This document shows, in pieces, positions 33,194 to 41,455 of a stretch of DNA of 64,000 nucleotides. Origin of the DNA: Bin87 sp965222895. GTDB lineage: Bacteria; Chloroflexota; Dehalococcoidia; Lucifugimonadales; UBA3495. The translations under genes and the position numbers were made by a program. The stretch is from NCBI GenBank assembly GCA_965222895.1, contig CBDCVB010000001.1, forward strand, positions 744,001 to 808,000. Reading direction: 5' to 3'. The notes beneath the pieces were generated by a model that was not told the origin of the DNA, ran no database searches, and worked only from the letters and a program-made list of their open reading frames with translations. Position 1 is the stretch's first letter. Each line of letters begins with the position of its first letter.

Positions 33194-33290
33194 ATTGTCC
33201 TCTTCCTCCAAAACATCGCTCTCTCACCGCGCCGTTGGTGTACAATCGCCGCGACAGTGCCCTGATTCCGTCCCAGTGAGGCCCTGCTAC

Positions 33291-34000
33291 ATGAACAACA
33301 ACCCCAGCGTACTTTGGCTGTCGCAAGAGCCGGGGGGGGCCGCCGAAAATGGCCCTGGTTCTTGCTCCTCTTCCTGCTGCTGGCGCTGCTTATCATCGGC
33401 GCCGGGTACTTTTACGTCGATCCTGGCAACACCATAGGTGGTGCGCCGGCTCCAATCCAGACCGTCCTGCCGGTACTGCTTACCGATAATGCAATGGTTA
33501 TTTACGTCGTGGACGATTCCGGTAGCATGGAGGACAAATTGTTGCCGTTGCACGAGGCCTTGCATGCAGTAGCCAACAAACCTACCGACAATAGCGCAAT
33601 AGCGTTGCTGATGTTTGGTGACTCAGCTCATTTGCTGTTCGACTTCACTGAACCTGACAAAGCGTCCTGGGACACCGCAATTCCATCTATTGCCGCCCAA
33701 AGTGGCAGCACCGCCATGTTTACGGCTTTGCAGGAAGCTCAGCGAATGCTCCCGGACCGACCCCTTTGTCAAGAAAAACGCCGCTGGCTCCTTTTCAGCA
33801 AAACTGTCTGCCGGCAGAACCGGATCGTGCTGATGTCAGACGGCGGGGCCACCGATTTCGAGATCGCCCAAACAACCATTGACGTCCTGGTGCAATCAGG
33901 GGTCCCAGTAGATACTGTCGCCTTCGGAGTTGATGCGGACGAGCAGACGTTACGACTTCTTGCTGATGTTACTGGCGGCAGTTTCGTACCAGCGTACTAA
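33291..34000 (+). CDS. Membrane-anchored VWA-domain protein, frame broken at a G8 tract
   Basis: ATG 33291 has GAGG at good spacing and reads MNNNPSVLWLSQEPG, then hits eight G residues (33332-33339). With nine Gs it continues GRRKWPWFLLLFLLLALLIIG and then into the rest, giving about 236 residues; as written the two halves are in different frames. A TTG at 33314 would start the downstream frame without a ribosome site. The protein has one N-terminal membrane helix and a von Willebrand A domain with MIDAS residues DDSGSM, SGSTAM and MSDGGA, ending VDADEQTLRLLADVTGG. VWA domains bind ligands through a metal. It lies in the middle of the phage tail block on the opposite strand. Confidence 0.8.
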
Positions 34001-34158
34001 TTTGTGCGTAATGCCGTCATCTGCGATACTGTCCCAAATAGCCTCCGCCAATATCGTTGCTATAACTGTCATTCTTGGTGTGTGCACGGACGCGGTTGCC
34101 GCCGCCGGCGCTATCTGACATAATCCCGTTAACGCCCTCCTTACGATAAAGTGCTTGG

Positions 34159-34524
34159 ATGATTACCGCTGAAGACTACATCCTTTACGGCTTTCTGGCC
34201 TTTATCGCGTTGCTGTTGGTTACCATCCTCGGCGTCCTGTACCGGCAATCTCGCGATATTGGCGAACTGAAGGGCCAATTCAACGGCCTCATCACCCGGA
34301 TGGACGGGTTCGAGAGCCGGATGGACCGCTTCGAGACTCGGATGGACCGCTTCGAGGCTCGGATGGACCGCTTTGAGCAACAATTGGCCGCCCAAGGCGA
34401 ACAGATTGCCGAAATCAGAGGGATGATGCTAGCCCTGCACGAGCGGATGGACCTGCTGATTCGTCATCGCCATGATGATGCCGGCAGAGTAGTCATCACC
34501 CCGGAGGAAGTAGCGGCAGACTGA
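34159..34524 (+). CDS. Membrane protein with heptad-repeat coiled coil
   Basis: A 121-residue protein with an N-terminal membrane helix (residues 8-28, YGFLAFIALLLVTILGVLY) and a coiled coil made of four near-identical heptads, RMDGFES, RMDRFET, RMDRFEA and RMDRFEQ, encoded by 21-bp DNA repeats at about 34296-34379. It resembles small anchored coiled-coil proteins of unknown role. It is co-oriented with the VWA gene 158 bases upstream and convergent with the tail gene that ends at 34534. The repeat count may vary between strains. Confidence 0.7.
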   Translation: MITAEDYILYGFLAFIALLLVTILGVLYRQSRDIGELKGQFNGLITRMDGFESRMDRFETRMDRFEARMDRFEQQLAAQGEQIAEIRGMMLALHERMDLLIRHRHDDAGRVVITPEEVAAD

Positions 34525-34533
34525 GCGCGCCAT

Positions 34534-34959
34534 CTACCACACTCCCAGCGCAACGGCGCCGTCCTGCCGGAAGGTTGCCTCAAATCGCACCGGCTCCCCC
34601 GCCTTACTCACCACCCGATAGGACAAACACACGAACCGGCCGGCGATGCGGCGTTGCCCCGGCGCGTTGCCGGTGGGGCCGTACTGCACACCGACGGCAA
34701 GCCCCACGATGCCGGCCAGCACAGCGTCGGGGCCAATCCCGGGAGCATCGTCCCAGCGGCCGGCGATGGTGAACTCCTGCGTTGCCTCCGGGCCGGCCGT
34801 CGTCCTGCCGGCCGCATCGTTCAGGCCGGTGGCGTCCAACCCGAGGACAGAGCGGCCCAGCGGCCCGATGCGCTCCACCCACGGCGACAGGTCCCGCATT
34901 GCGCCGTCGGCGTCAGCAACCGCAACGTAGCTGCGGCTGGCGCTGTTGTATCCGGCCAT
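34534..34959 (-). CDS. Probable phage tail-tube-like protein
   Basis: A 141-residue protein, mostly beta by composition, ending EPVRFEATFRQDGAVALGVW, an ending like that of small phage tail-tube and tail-terminator proteins (strand-rich with a Q-D-G turn). ATG 34959 lies 3 bases beyond the upstream connector's TGA, with GGGGGTG as ribosome site; GTG 34965 overlaps the stop. Position right after the head-tail connector supports a tail role. Family assignment is uncertain. Confidence 0.5.
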   Translation of the reverse strand: MAGYNSASRSYVAVADADGAMRDLSPWVERIGPLGRSVLGLDATGLNDAAGRTTAGPEATQEFTIAGRWDDAPGIGPDAVLAGIVGLAVGVQYGPTGNAPGQRRIAGRFVCLSYRVVSKAGEPVRFEATFRQDGAVALGVW

Positions 34960-34961
34960 GC

Positions 34962-35810
34962 TCACACCCCCAGCGCCGCCGACCGCCGCCGGTACGGTTC
35001 CAGCAGCAGCCGCGCGGTGGGGTCAACGCCGGCCGCTTCGTCCGCATTGTTGCGAGACGGCGCGGCGAACGGAGCGGTTGCCCGGTCTCTCCACCAGGCA
35101 GCCGCTTGCAGCAGGCAAGCCTCGGCAATGGCCGCCGGGTAGCGGTACACCGACACAGCGGCTCCCACGTCGTGCGTTGCCGCCGCTGTGCCGTTGACCC
35201 CCCGTCGCACCGTGAGCGTCGCGGTACTGCTGTCAAATGACTGCACCGCCCCGACAACGTGCAACTGCTCGTCGTCAATGCGAATCGTATGCCCGGCGGA
35301 CAGGACACTGCCGCCCGCCGACGCTACCGACACAGTTGCAGCGTCCACCGCCACTGCGGAGCCGCCCACCCGCAGTCCCAGGTCCTCACGCACATCGCCA
35401 TAGCCCCAAACCCCGGCGACGGCCACGCCGGCCCGGCTCAGCGGAAACCGCCGGATGGAGTCGGACGTCAGCATAATCCGCGTATAGGGCCGGCCGCCGG
35501 GTTCGGTAGGCCCCGCATTCAGCGGGTACAGCAGCCAATGGCCCGACGGCCAGCTCACCCATTCGCCGGCCGCGGTGCGGACACGCAACTCGCTGACGCC
35601 AATCAGGTCGGGCACCGCCAGGACGGACTTGCCCGGCCCGTCAAACCACCGCTCGGCCTCCACGGTGGCAAAGCGCCGGTCGCAGTAACCGTCAATCCAC
35701 CGCGCCGCACCCTCCAGCAGGGCCAGCAGCCGTTCATCATACCCATCGTCCGGCACATTCAGCATCGCCGGCGATTTCAAAGCCACCAGGTCGGCGTAAA
35801 TATTTGCCAT
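34962..35810 (-). CDS. Phage head-tail connector (gp6-like) with extra domain
   Basis: A 282-residue protein. The first 100 residues (YADLVALKSPAMLNVPDDGYDERLLALLEGAARWIDGYCDRRF) match the helical start of gp6-like connectors and adaptors, which attach under the portal ring. The rest includes an inserted beta-rich segment (residues about 150-215) and a C-terminal helix bundle ending AEACLLQAAAWWRDRA..., as in longer connectors. ATG 35810 follows GGAGGATTGA. It lies between capsid and tail genes in the standard head-to-tail order. Confidence 0.7.
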   Translation of the reverse strand: MANIYADLVALKSPAMLNVPDDGYDERLLALLEGAARWIDGYCDRRFATVEAERWFDGPGKSVLAVPDLIGVSELRVRTAAGEWVSWPSGHWLLYPLNAGPTEPGGRPYTRIMLTSDSIRRFPLSRAGVAVAGVWGYGDVREDLGLRVGGSAVAVDAATVSVASAGGSVLSAGHTIRIDDEQLHVVGAVQSFDSSTATLTVRRGVNGTAAATHDVGAAVSVYRYPAAIAEACLLQAAAWWRDRATAPFAAPSRNNADEAAGVDPTARLLLEPYRRRSAALGV

Positions 35811-35825
35811 TCAATCCTCCAATTT

Positions 35826-35870
35826 GCCCCCCTCTCCCTTGATGGGAGAGGGTTGGGGTGAGGGTGAAAC
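35826..35870. repeat. Dispersed CCCTCTCCC-TTGATGGGAGAGGG repeat
   Basis: Contains the stem CCCTCTCCC/GGGAGAGGG with TTGAT between, followed by TTGGGGTGAGGGTGAA. Related copies lie inverted at 41069-41110, and at 59303-59346, 63215-63254 and, degraded, near 21151-21185 and 57575-57605. It is a common environmental-genome repeat between genes. Here it separates the capsid gene from the connector. Confidence 0.7.
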
Positions 35871-35890
35871 GTCCAATTAACCGTGCGCCC

Positions 35891-37228
35891 CTACACCGTG
35901 ATGTTGTATTGCAGCGCGGTGTGGGTGGCAGTGGTGCGGCTGCCGGTGCGCTCCATGAAGGCCAGCCGCATACTGACCACCATGATGTTCTGCCGCTTCT
36001 GAATATCCCGGGTCGTTTCGATCATCAGCTCACGCCGGAAACCCAGGCGCCACTGCGAGCGGTTGACCAGCAGCAGTCGACCCTTGGTGTTGGTGTCTCC
36101 GGACGTAACCTTGCCGTCATCGTCTGACTTGGCCATCTGCTCGGCGACAATGACCGGGATGCCGTCAACCTGTGCCAGCTGTCCGCTCAGGATGGTTGCC
36201 TGCGGCCCCAGCTTGTCCAGCGTCCGAAACTCGTCGATGCCCAACGACTTGATGTAAGCGCTCACGTCGGTGACGTAGGCCAGCTCCGAGGGGCGCACGC
36301 CGTATTTGCCCAGCAAACCGCGCACCTCGTTGTACATGGCGGCGTCCGGGCCGGCGCCGTGGCTGTTGCCCTGCGTCGTGTGGTCCACCAGGGGCAGATG
36401 CAGCAGGCCGTCGAAACCCAACAGCCAGTGGCCCTTGCCGGCCGCCGATGCGGAGATGGTGGCGCCATCGGCGTTGATGTTGTTGACAGCGGTGGTGTCG
36501 GCGTTCAGCAGCACGTCGTCGATCACCTCCACGGCGTTGCGCACCAGTGTGCTGCGCACCTCGCCGGCCATGGCAATCACCGCATCCTCTTCCAGGGTCA
36601 ACGACCAGGGCACTTCGGCAACCAGCTCGTAAGCCGTCAGAGTTTGCCGTGCGGTGGCGAGGGAAGATTCGGTGGTGGCCATGTTCTCGGTGCCGGGATA
36701 CCAGGACACGGCGCCCAGCTGCAGCGGAATCTGAAAGGGGTTGGTGGGCATATCCACCCGAGGGAACAACGCGGCCACGTGGGTTTCCAAATTCACATCG
36801 GCCCACAGCGCGCTGGCTTCCCCGGTGGCGACCAGCTCGTCGCCGCGACTGGCCGTCGTGCTGTCCATAGCCGCCTTCAGGTTGGATTGCCAGTCCTCCA
36901 GCGCCTCGACATTCGCATCGCCCGGCTCACGTTGCTGAGCCCGCAACACGCTGCTGACACAGGCCAGGTCGAGCTCATCCATACCCCGGTATTTACCGAA
37001 GGGCACCCTGGCGCGGCCCGCGCTGCCGGCTCCACTGCCATAACGGGTCAGCAGCGCCTGCCGGTCCGACTCCCGCTGCCGTTCGACGACATCGCCAACG
37101 GCGCGCTTCAGGCGGCTCATCTCCTCTTGCAGGGGCGGAATGTCGGCGTCCAGCCGCTGCCGGTAGAACTCCCGCACCTCCGCAACCTCGTTCTTGATGG
37201 TTTCCAATTCCCAGGTAGAAAGCGTCAT
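35891..37228 (-). CDS. Phage major capsid protein (HK97 fold)
   Basis: A 445-residue capsid protein. The N-terminal about 100 residues are a coiled-coil scaffold or delta domain (TIKNEVAEVREFYRQRLDADIPPLQEEMSRLKRAVGDV), removed by the prohead protease in HK97. The body has LTAYELVAEVPWSLTLEEDAVIAM, GKYGVRPSELAYVTDVSAYI, the P-domain region DKLGPQATILSGQLAQVDGIPVIV and WRLGFRRELMIETTRDIQKRQNIMVVSMRLAF. ATG 37228 follows AAGGAG. The protease is immediately upstream, 77 bases away. Intact. Confidence 0.9.
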   Translation of the reverse strand: MTLSTWELETIKNEVAEVREFYRQRLDADIPPLQEEMSRLKRAVGDVVERQRESDRQALLTRYGSGAGSAGRARVPFGKYRGMDELDLACVSSVLRAQQREPGDANVEALEDWQSNLKAAMDSTTASRGDELVATGEASALWADVNLETHVAALFPRVDMPTNPFQIPLQLGAVSWYPGTENMATTESSLATARQTLTAYELVAEVPWSLTLEEDAVIAMAGEVRSTLVRNAVEVIDDVLLNADTTAVNNINADGATISASAAGKGHWLLGFDGLLHLPLVDHTTQGNSHGAGPDAAMYNEVRGLLGKYGVRPSELAYVTDVSAYIKSLGIDEFRTLDKLGPQATILSGQLAQVDGIPVIVAEQMAKSDDDGKVTSGDTNTKGRLLLVNRSQWRLGFRRELMIETTRDIQKRQNIMVVSMRLAFMERTGSRTTATHTALQYNITV

Positions 37229-37304
37229 AAATTTGCAACTCCTTGCGCGTATGGCGTGTATGGATTTTAAATTTCCGGTGGTTCCACCGGTATGAATTCC
37301 GGCG

Positions 37305-38048
37305 CTACTGCGCCGCCAGGACGGCCCCGCGCCACTGGCGCAACAGCGACATAACCGCCGCCGCCGCCGCGCCGTCCTCCGGTTCTTGGCTACTGACTTC
37401 ACGCTGGCCCACCTTCAGCAAGGCTTGACTGTTGGCCGGCACGGGCACTGCGCTAATCTCCAGCAATTCGTGCTCCAGGAACTGGATGCCGAGAAATTCG
37501 CCACTGCGTAAATCCCGACGCTCCTCGAAGCGCACCGGACGGAATCCCACCGACACGCCGCGCTGGTAGCCCTGCCGGTACAGCCCTTCCACCTCTTTGG
37601 CGAATCCGGTGGGCGCGAAGTGCATCCGAGCCAGCAGCGCGCTACCGTTGTTCCAGACGGCCTCGGTAAGCCCAATGGCCGGCTGGCGGTAATCGTGCGC
37701 CCACAGCACCACCGGATTCTGCCGGTATGCGTCCAGCTTCCAACCGTCCAGCGCAACCGTATCGCCGTGCCGGTCCACCTCCCCGGTGGACGCCACAAAG
37801 GTCAGCGCCCCGCCGGCCTCGGATGGCTCCGGTTCACCATTGCGGAACTCGGCGCCAAACCCACCCGGCGATACTAACGTAGCGTCCCCGCGCGTCATCG
37901 CCGTGGGCTGGGCCAGCCATTTGCACACCACCGGCGCCTCGGCGATTCCCCGGCGATAGGCTTCCAGCGCCTGCAGCAACTCCGTTCGGGTCCGCATCGA
38001 CCCGATGACGGGCGGCCAGCGATTGCGCCGGCCCTGCTCGTCCATCAT
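37305..38048 (-). CDS. Phage prohead protease (HK97/U35 family)
   Basis: A 247-residue serine protease that cleaves capsid delta domains during maturation. ALTFVASTGEVDRHGDTVALDGWKLDAY, NPVVLWAHDY (catalytic His), YQRGVSVGFRPV (nucleophile Ser) and LEHELLEISAVPVPANSQALL are all characteristic. ATG 38048 follows AAGG; M1 at 38075 is an alternative. The gene begins the head block; the portal gene that normally precedes it is absent here and lies at 15.4-16.6 kb. A strong terminator (38153-38197) separates it from the gene upstream. Confidence 0.9.
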   Translation of the reverse strand: MMDEQGRRNRWPPVIGSMRTRTELLQALEAYRRGIAEAPVVCKWLAQPTAMTRGDATLVSPGGFGAEFRNGEPEPSEAGGALTFVASTGEVDRHGDTVALDGWKLDAYRQNPVVLWAHDYRQPAIGLTEAVWNNGSALLARMHFAPTGFAKEVEGLYRQGYQRGVSVGFRPVRFEERRDLRSGEFLGIQFLEHELLEISAVPVPANSQALLKVGQREVSSQEPEDGAAAAAVMSLLRQWRGAVLAAQ

Positions 38049-38152
38049 GCAAACCTTCCCATAGAAATCTCCCAACGTAAACCTCCCAATGTAAATCTCA
38101 GGGGCCGGTACAATGCGACGCCCGGCACAATGCGACGCCAGCGTTCCACAGC

Positions 38153-38197
38153 AAAAAGCCGGTGGGACCGACCCGGCGTCGGGTCAGTCCCACCGGC
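38153..38197 (-). terminator. Strong Rho-independent terminator
   Basis: On the reverse strand a near-perfect long stem (arms GCCGGTGGGAC and GTCCCACCGGC with an inner GACCCG/CGGGTC) is followed by TTTTTGC. It ends the transcript of the 38306-39094 gene and isolates the phage head block beginning at 38048. Confidence 0.85.
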
Positions 38198-38305
38198 CAT
38201 ATCAACTTTGGATTTTCTCCAGACTACAAACGGAGAATCCGTAGCGTCAACCGTGCGGTGTCAGCACAAAGAGCACGTCCGTAGCAGTTAAGGAGCCCTG
38301 AGCAG

Positions 38306-39094
38306 TTATGCAGACTCTGCACCCAGGTTGATCGCGTCGGCTGCCATGTACACGGGGGCGTCGCCCGACGTGGCAAGGGCTTCCAGCGATTGCTCGCCGA
38401 TGATTGCCTGTATGCAAGCCTGGGAACCACCCACATAGGTCGTATTCAGGTCGATATCGGTAGCCACGCACCAGCTACGATCCTCCGGCCACCAGATGTT
38501 CGGAGGGTGCGACCGGAAGTGGTTGAAGAACGACCCGATCGCAGTGAGCGGGCCTTCATACAGGAGATATTCTCTCCCAACGCCGTCGAACCTCTGGGCC
38601 GAAATGACATCCAGGGGCGGGCTCTGCGGAATACCGCCCGAGGCGGTTAACAAAGTCATTGCGCCCGGTGAATACTGTCCGAAGCCGTCCCAAATGCCGA
38701 AATAACAATGCTGGGGCGTACCGGTGAAACCGGACAGCAGAACCGCCAGTACGAGGGCGTCCTGCTCATCCATCTGGTCTTCCATCGGATCCTGAAGCCA
38801 GGGACGCGCGCCGGCCACGTGCCCAGGTTTCGGAGCGCTGATACCCTCAAAGGCCATCAGCGGATGGACGACGGAGCCGGCCCACGCCGCCACTTCAGAC
38901 CATCTCACCCGCCGATTATCTTCCCCGCTGGCCGGGTGGAATAACCGCCCGTAGGCGGCGTAGCCCCGGGGCACCAGGGCATCGACGTGGGCGAAGTTGC
39001 TGCTCAGCCCCGTTTCCACCCAGCGCGCCGCCGACACGTCAGTCAGAAATGTAACGCCCGGTGGATGGAAGCTCTGCGGTAGTCGGTTCATCAT
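38306..39094 (-). CDS. Conserved hypothetical protein of an actinobacterial-type family
   Basis: A 262-residue soluble protein. I recognise from memory the pattern W-V-E-T-G-L-S-S-N-F-A-H-V-D-A-L-V-P-x-G-Y-A-A-Y-G-R-L-x-H-P followed by VRWSEVAAWAG, HPLMAFE, CYFGIWDGFG, EYLLYEGPL, NIWWPEDRSWCVATDIDLNTTYVGGS. This family is widespread in Actinobacteria without assigned function. ATG 39094 (or 39091) follows GGGTGG. A terminator follows the gene. It is not phage-like and its presence beside the head genes shows where the block ends. Confidence 0.7.
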   Translation of the reverse strand: MMNRLPQSFHPPGVTFLTDVSAARWVETGLSSNFAHVDALVPRGYAAYGRLFHPASGEDNRRVRWSEVAAWAGSVVHPLMAFEGISAPKPGHVAGARPWLQDPMEDQMDEQDALVLAVLLSGFTGTPQHCYFGIWDGFGQYSPGAMTLLTASGGIPQSPPLDVISAQRFDGVGREYLLYEGPLTAIGSFFNHFRSHPPNIWWPEDRSWCVATDIDLNTTYVGGSQACIQAIIGEQSLEALATSGDAPVYMAADAINLGAESA

Positions 39095-39286
39095 AATGCC
39101 ACCCGCCTAAATCATCCCACGGACGTTCCTGACGCCCCCATCCTGGCGAACTGTGCACCGACTGTAAACACGCGGAGAGGAGCCGTGCGGGAACGTGGTC
39201 AACTTACCCGGGCGGAGATATTTGCGGAAAGCGTCAATGCGAGCACAGCGTAGCAATCCCGTTAACACCTGCTGGATTCAAGATAA

Positions 39287-40447
39287 TCATCTATTCGCAG
39301 CTTTCGCAGCTGAGACGATGTACTCAATTGCCTTGGTAACTTCTTGTATCCTCGGAAACGGAGTTGTGCCACCGGGGGCGACTACGCCAGCGTCAACCAG
39401 CAAAGCTCCTTCACCACGGCCCGGTTCCAAACAAACCTCGTGAAAGTACTTCGCCAAAGGCTTCCAATCGAAACCGTCCTGGCACCACTCGTAATAGCAA
39501 CCAGCCAAAATCCGGATAGCCGTAGCGTTGTACGCGAACGACTTTGTGCGTACTCGGGGGATATCCGCATTGATGGTGGCCCCCGTCAATAGATACTGGT
39601 ACTCCGCGCGAGCTGCCGGCATGAATTCGTCGGCCCAAACCATACAACGTTCATGCAGTTGATCCTGATTCATCATGTGGGCATCGTTGCGGTCTTTCCG
39701 CACGCGCCCGTTATAACCCACATCCAGGGTTTTCAATGTAGCCGCCAATTGATTTACGGCGATGAGGCATCGACTAGTTCTGGGAACGGTGGTTCGTTCC
39801 ATTTCGACCCGACCATTGAACAACTGGCTTTCTTGCGCAAGCCACAGCGCGGCCAGGTTGAATGCATCGTGTTGGTCGAATCTGGTTACCGTGTTGGATT
39901 CAATAGATTTGGTCTTCGATGCGTCTGCGAACATCTGCCGTAGAGCGGTGATGTCGTCCTCTACGTAAAGGACGATGGGTATCGACTCCTGGAGCAATGC
40001 ACGGTATTTGTCTGAGCGATTTCCGTCGTCTGCCAATCGCTTGAGCAGATCACTTATGGCTCGGCGCCGATGCTGCCCGTCAAATATTCGCATAGTGCTT
40101 GCCCGGTTACCCCGGATACGTAGCTCGCCGATGTTCGCGCTGTCCTGACCACTCTCATCTTGATAGGGCTGGAAATCAATGGCATCAGGACCTATTCCTA
40201 GGAGCATGGACCCAGACAGCCAATCGTCGCGTTCATCCACGTACAGCTCGATTTTTTTGGCATGGCCCGGTGTCAGACGGCGATTAGCTTCGTGAACCAC
40301 GTCGTTCTCCACTCGATGCGGCAAAAAACCGTCCAGTGTTGCCAAGTCCAGCGTGAAGGAATATACGTCCCGACCGCCTTGTCTGAACCAGTGTGCCGGT
40401 GTCCGCAAGCTGTACTGATTGTCGATATTGGGCACGGTAATCGTCAT
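39287..40447 (-). CDS. DGQHR-domain protein (DndB-like), solitary
   Basis: A 386-residue protein with the DGQHR signature RIFDGQHRRRAIS at about residue 118, preceded by RLTPGHAKKIELYV. DGQHR proteins include DndB, the regulator of phosphorothioate DNA modification. ATG 40447 follows GGAGGCTGAA; a longer start at 40477 lacks one. No dndA, dndC, dndD, dndE or dptFGH genes are nearby. It also has NTVTRFDQHDAFNLAALWL and RTKSFAYNATAIRILAGCY, so it is a full family protein rather than a fragment. It may act in an unrelated defence or stress module. Confidence 0.78.
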   Translation of the reverse strand: MTITVPNIDNQYSLRTPAHWFRQGGRDVYSFTLDLATLDGFLPHRVENDVVHEANRRLTPGHAKKIELYVDERDDWLSGSMLLGIGPDAIDFQPYQDESGQDSANIGELRIRGNRASTMRIFDGQHRRRAISDLLKRLADDGNRSDKYRALLQESIPIVLYVEDDITALRQMFADASKTKSIESNTVTRFDQHDAFNLAALWLAQESQLFNGRVEMERTTVPRTSRCLIAVNQLAATLKTLDVGYNGRVRKDRNDAHMMNQDQLHERCMVWADEFMPAARAEYQYLLTGATINADIPRVRTKSFAYNATAIRILAGCYYEWCQDGFDWKPLAKYFHEVCLEPGRGEGALLVDAGVVAPGGTTPFPRIQEVTKAIEYIVSAAKAANR

Positions 40448-40604
40448 TTCAGCCTCCATTCTAATGTAAGCACCCAAATCGGCTCATCCGTGTTGTTGCT
40501 CAACAGAGTGCTCGCGGCAAAGTCGTAAGAACTAACGGGATTCGCCGTTCTGTATAGCTATGCAGGCGGCGATAGCGTGTTATCGCCGCCTGCTAGTTTC
40601 TCGG

Positions 40605-40763
40605 TCATGGCCTGCCGGGCGGCAGCGGTATTGGCCGTTTTAATACTTGTTCCGCCTGCATATCAGCACTTTTGTTTTTATCGTTACCGCTATCATCCAA
40701 CGATAGTGAAACAATTTCATGGTACAGGGTTAACTGAGTTTTCTTCCGGACAAATGTTATCAT
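40605..40763 (-). CDS. Small hypothetical protein
   Basis: A 52-residue frame (MITFVRKKTQLTLYHEIVSLSL then a polar tail) whose ATG 40763 follows AGGAGAATATCCC, a very good ribosome site. No family is recognisable. The open frame continues upstream to 40916 but without a site. The lack of conservation evidence leaves it tentative. Confidence 0.4.
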   Translation of the reverse strand: MITFVRKKTQLTLYHEIVSLSLDDSGNDKNKSADMQAEQVLKRPIPLPPGRP

Positions 40764-41455
40764 GGGATATTCTCCTATGTGGCGTTTCACATTTCGAGAC
40801 ATGGGGCAGTAGGACCTAGTGGAGCATGTGCACGCGACATATACCCGGCCATTTCCGTCGCGACGAGGCGCAAACCCAGCCCGCCCGATGGTAAATTGTA
40901 TGTTTTCCGAGTACATAGACGGTAATATAGCGTGCGGTGGTGAGGATTGTCAAGCCTATTGAACCCTCACGCGTGCCTATTTTGACAAACCGAACCGGCC
41001 TACAGTCATTGCGCGGAACGGATGGTTCGACAGGCTCACCATGAGCGGAAGGTGGTCAGTGCGGATTTTCACCCTCACCCCAACCCTCTCCCATCAAGGG
41101 AAAGGGAGTGAGATTGCCACGTTGCGCTCGCAATAGCGAAGTGGATACGCGTGAGTATCGAGCCACAACAACGAAACCGTAGAATCAATTGCTCTTTACC
41201 CAGCGGCATTCCATTGAACAGAATGATGTAGCAGTAGGTAGGATATGGTCACTTCATGCCGGGTCGATTCAAATTGTTTGCAGGAACTGTCTACGCCGGT
41301 GTGGATGCTCAACGCAGCATCACGATAACCGTATCATATAATTTAGCTATTTGCACACAGCTCGGCGATGTGCCGGGAGGTGCATCAGTCCGTTGATATT
41401 CTGATGGGGCCGGCAATCTCAGCACACAACCCCATAAGTTGCGTCAATGTGGTTG
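40764..41455. other. Gene-poor region with dispersed repeats
   Basis: About 690 bases without a supported gene. A TCACCCTCACCCCAACCCTC repeat is at 41069-41110 and the GATTGCCACGTTGCGCTCGC repeat at 41111-41137, side by side. The remainder is unremarkable. It separates the DGQHR region from nadB. Confidence 0.5.

Noticed and set aside
34141..34395. Minus-strand 84-residue frame opposite the coiled-coil gene
   Set aside because: It mirrors the heptad repeats of the plus-strand gene and lacks a ribosome site.
39287..40447. Complete Dnd phosphorothioation system
   Set aside because: Only the DGQHR gene is present; dndACDE are absent nearby.
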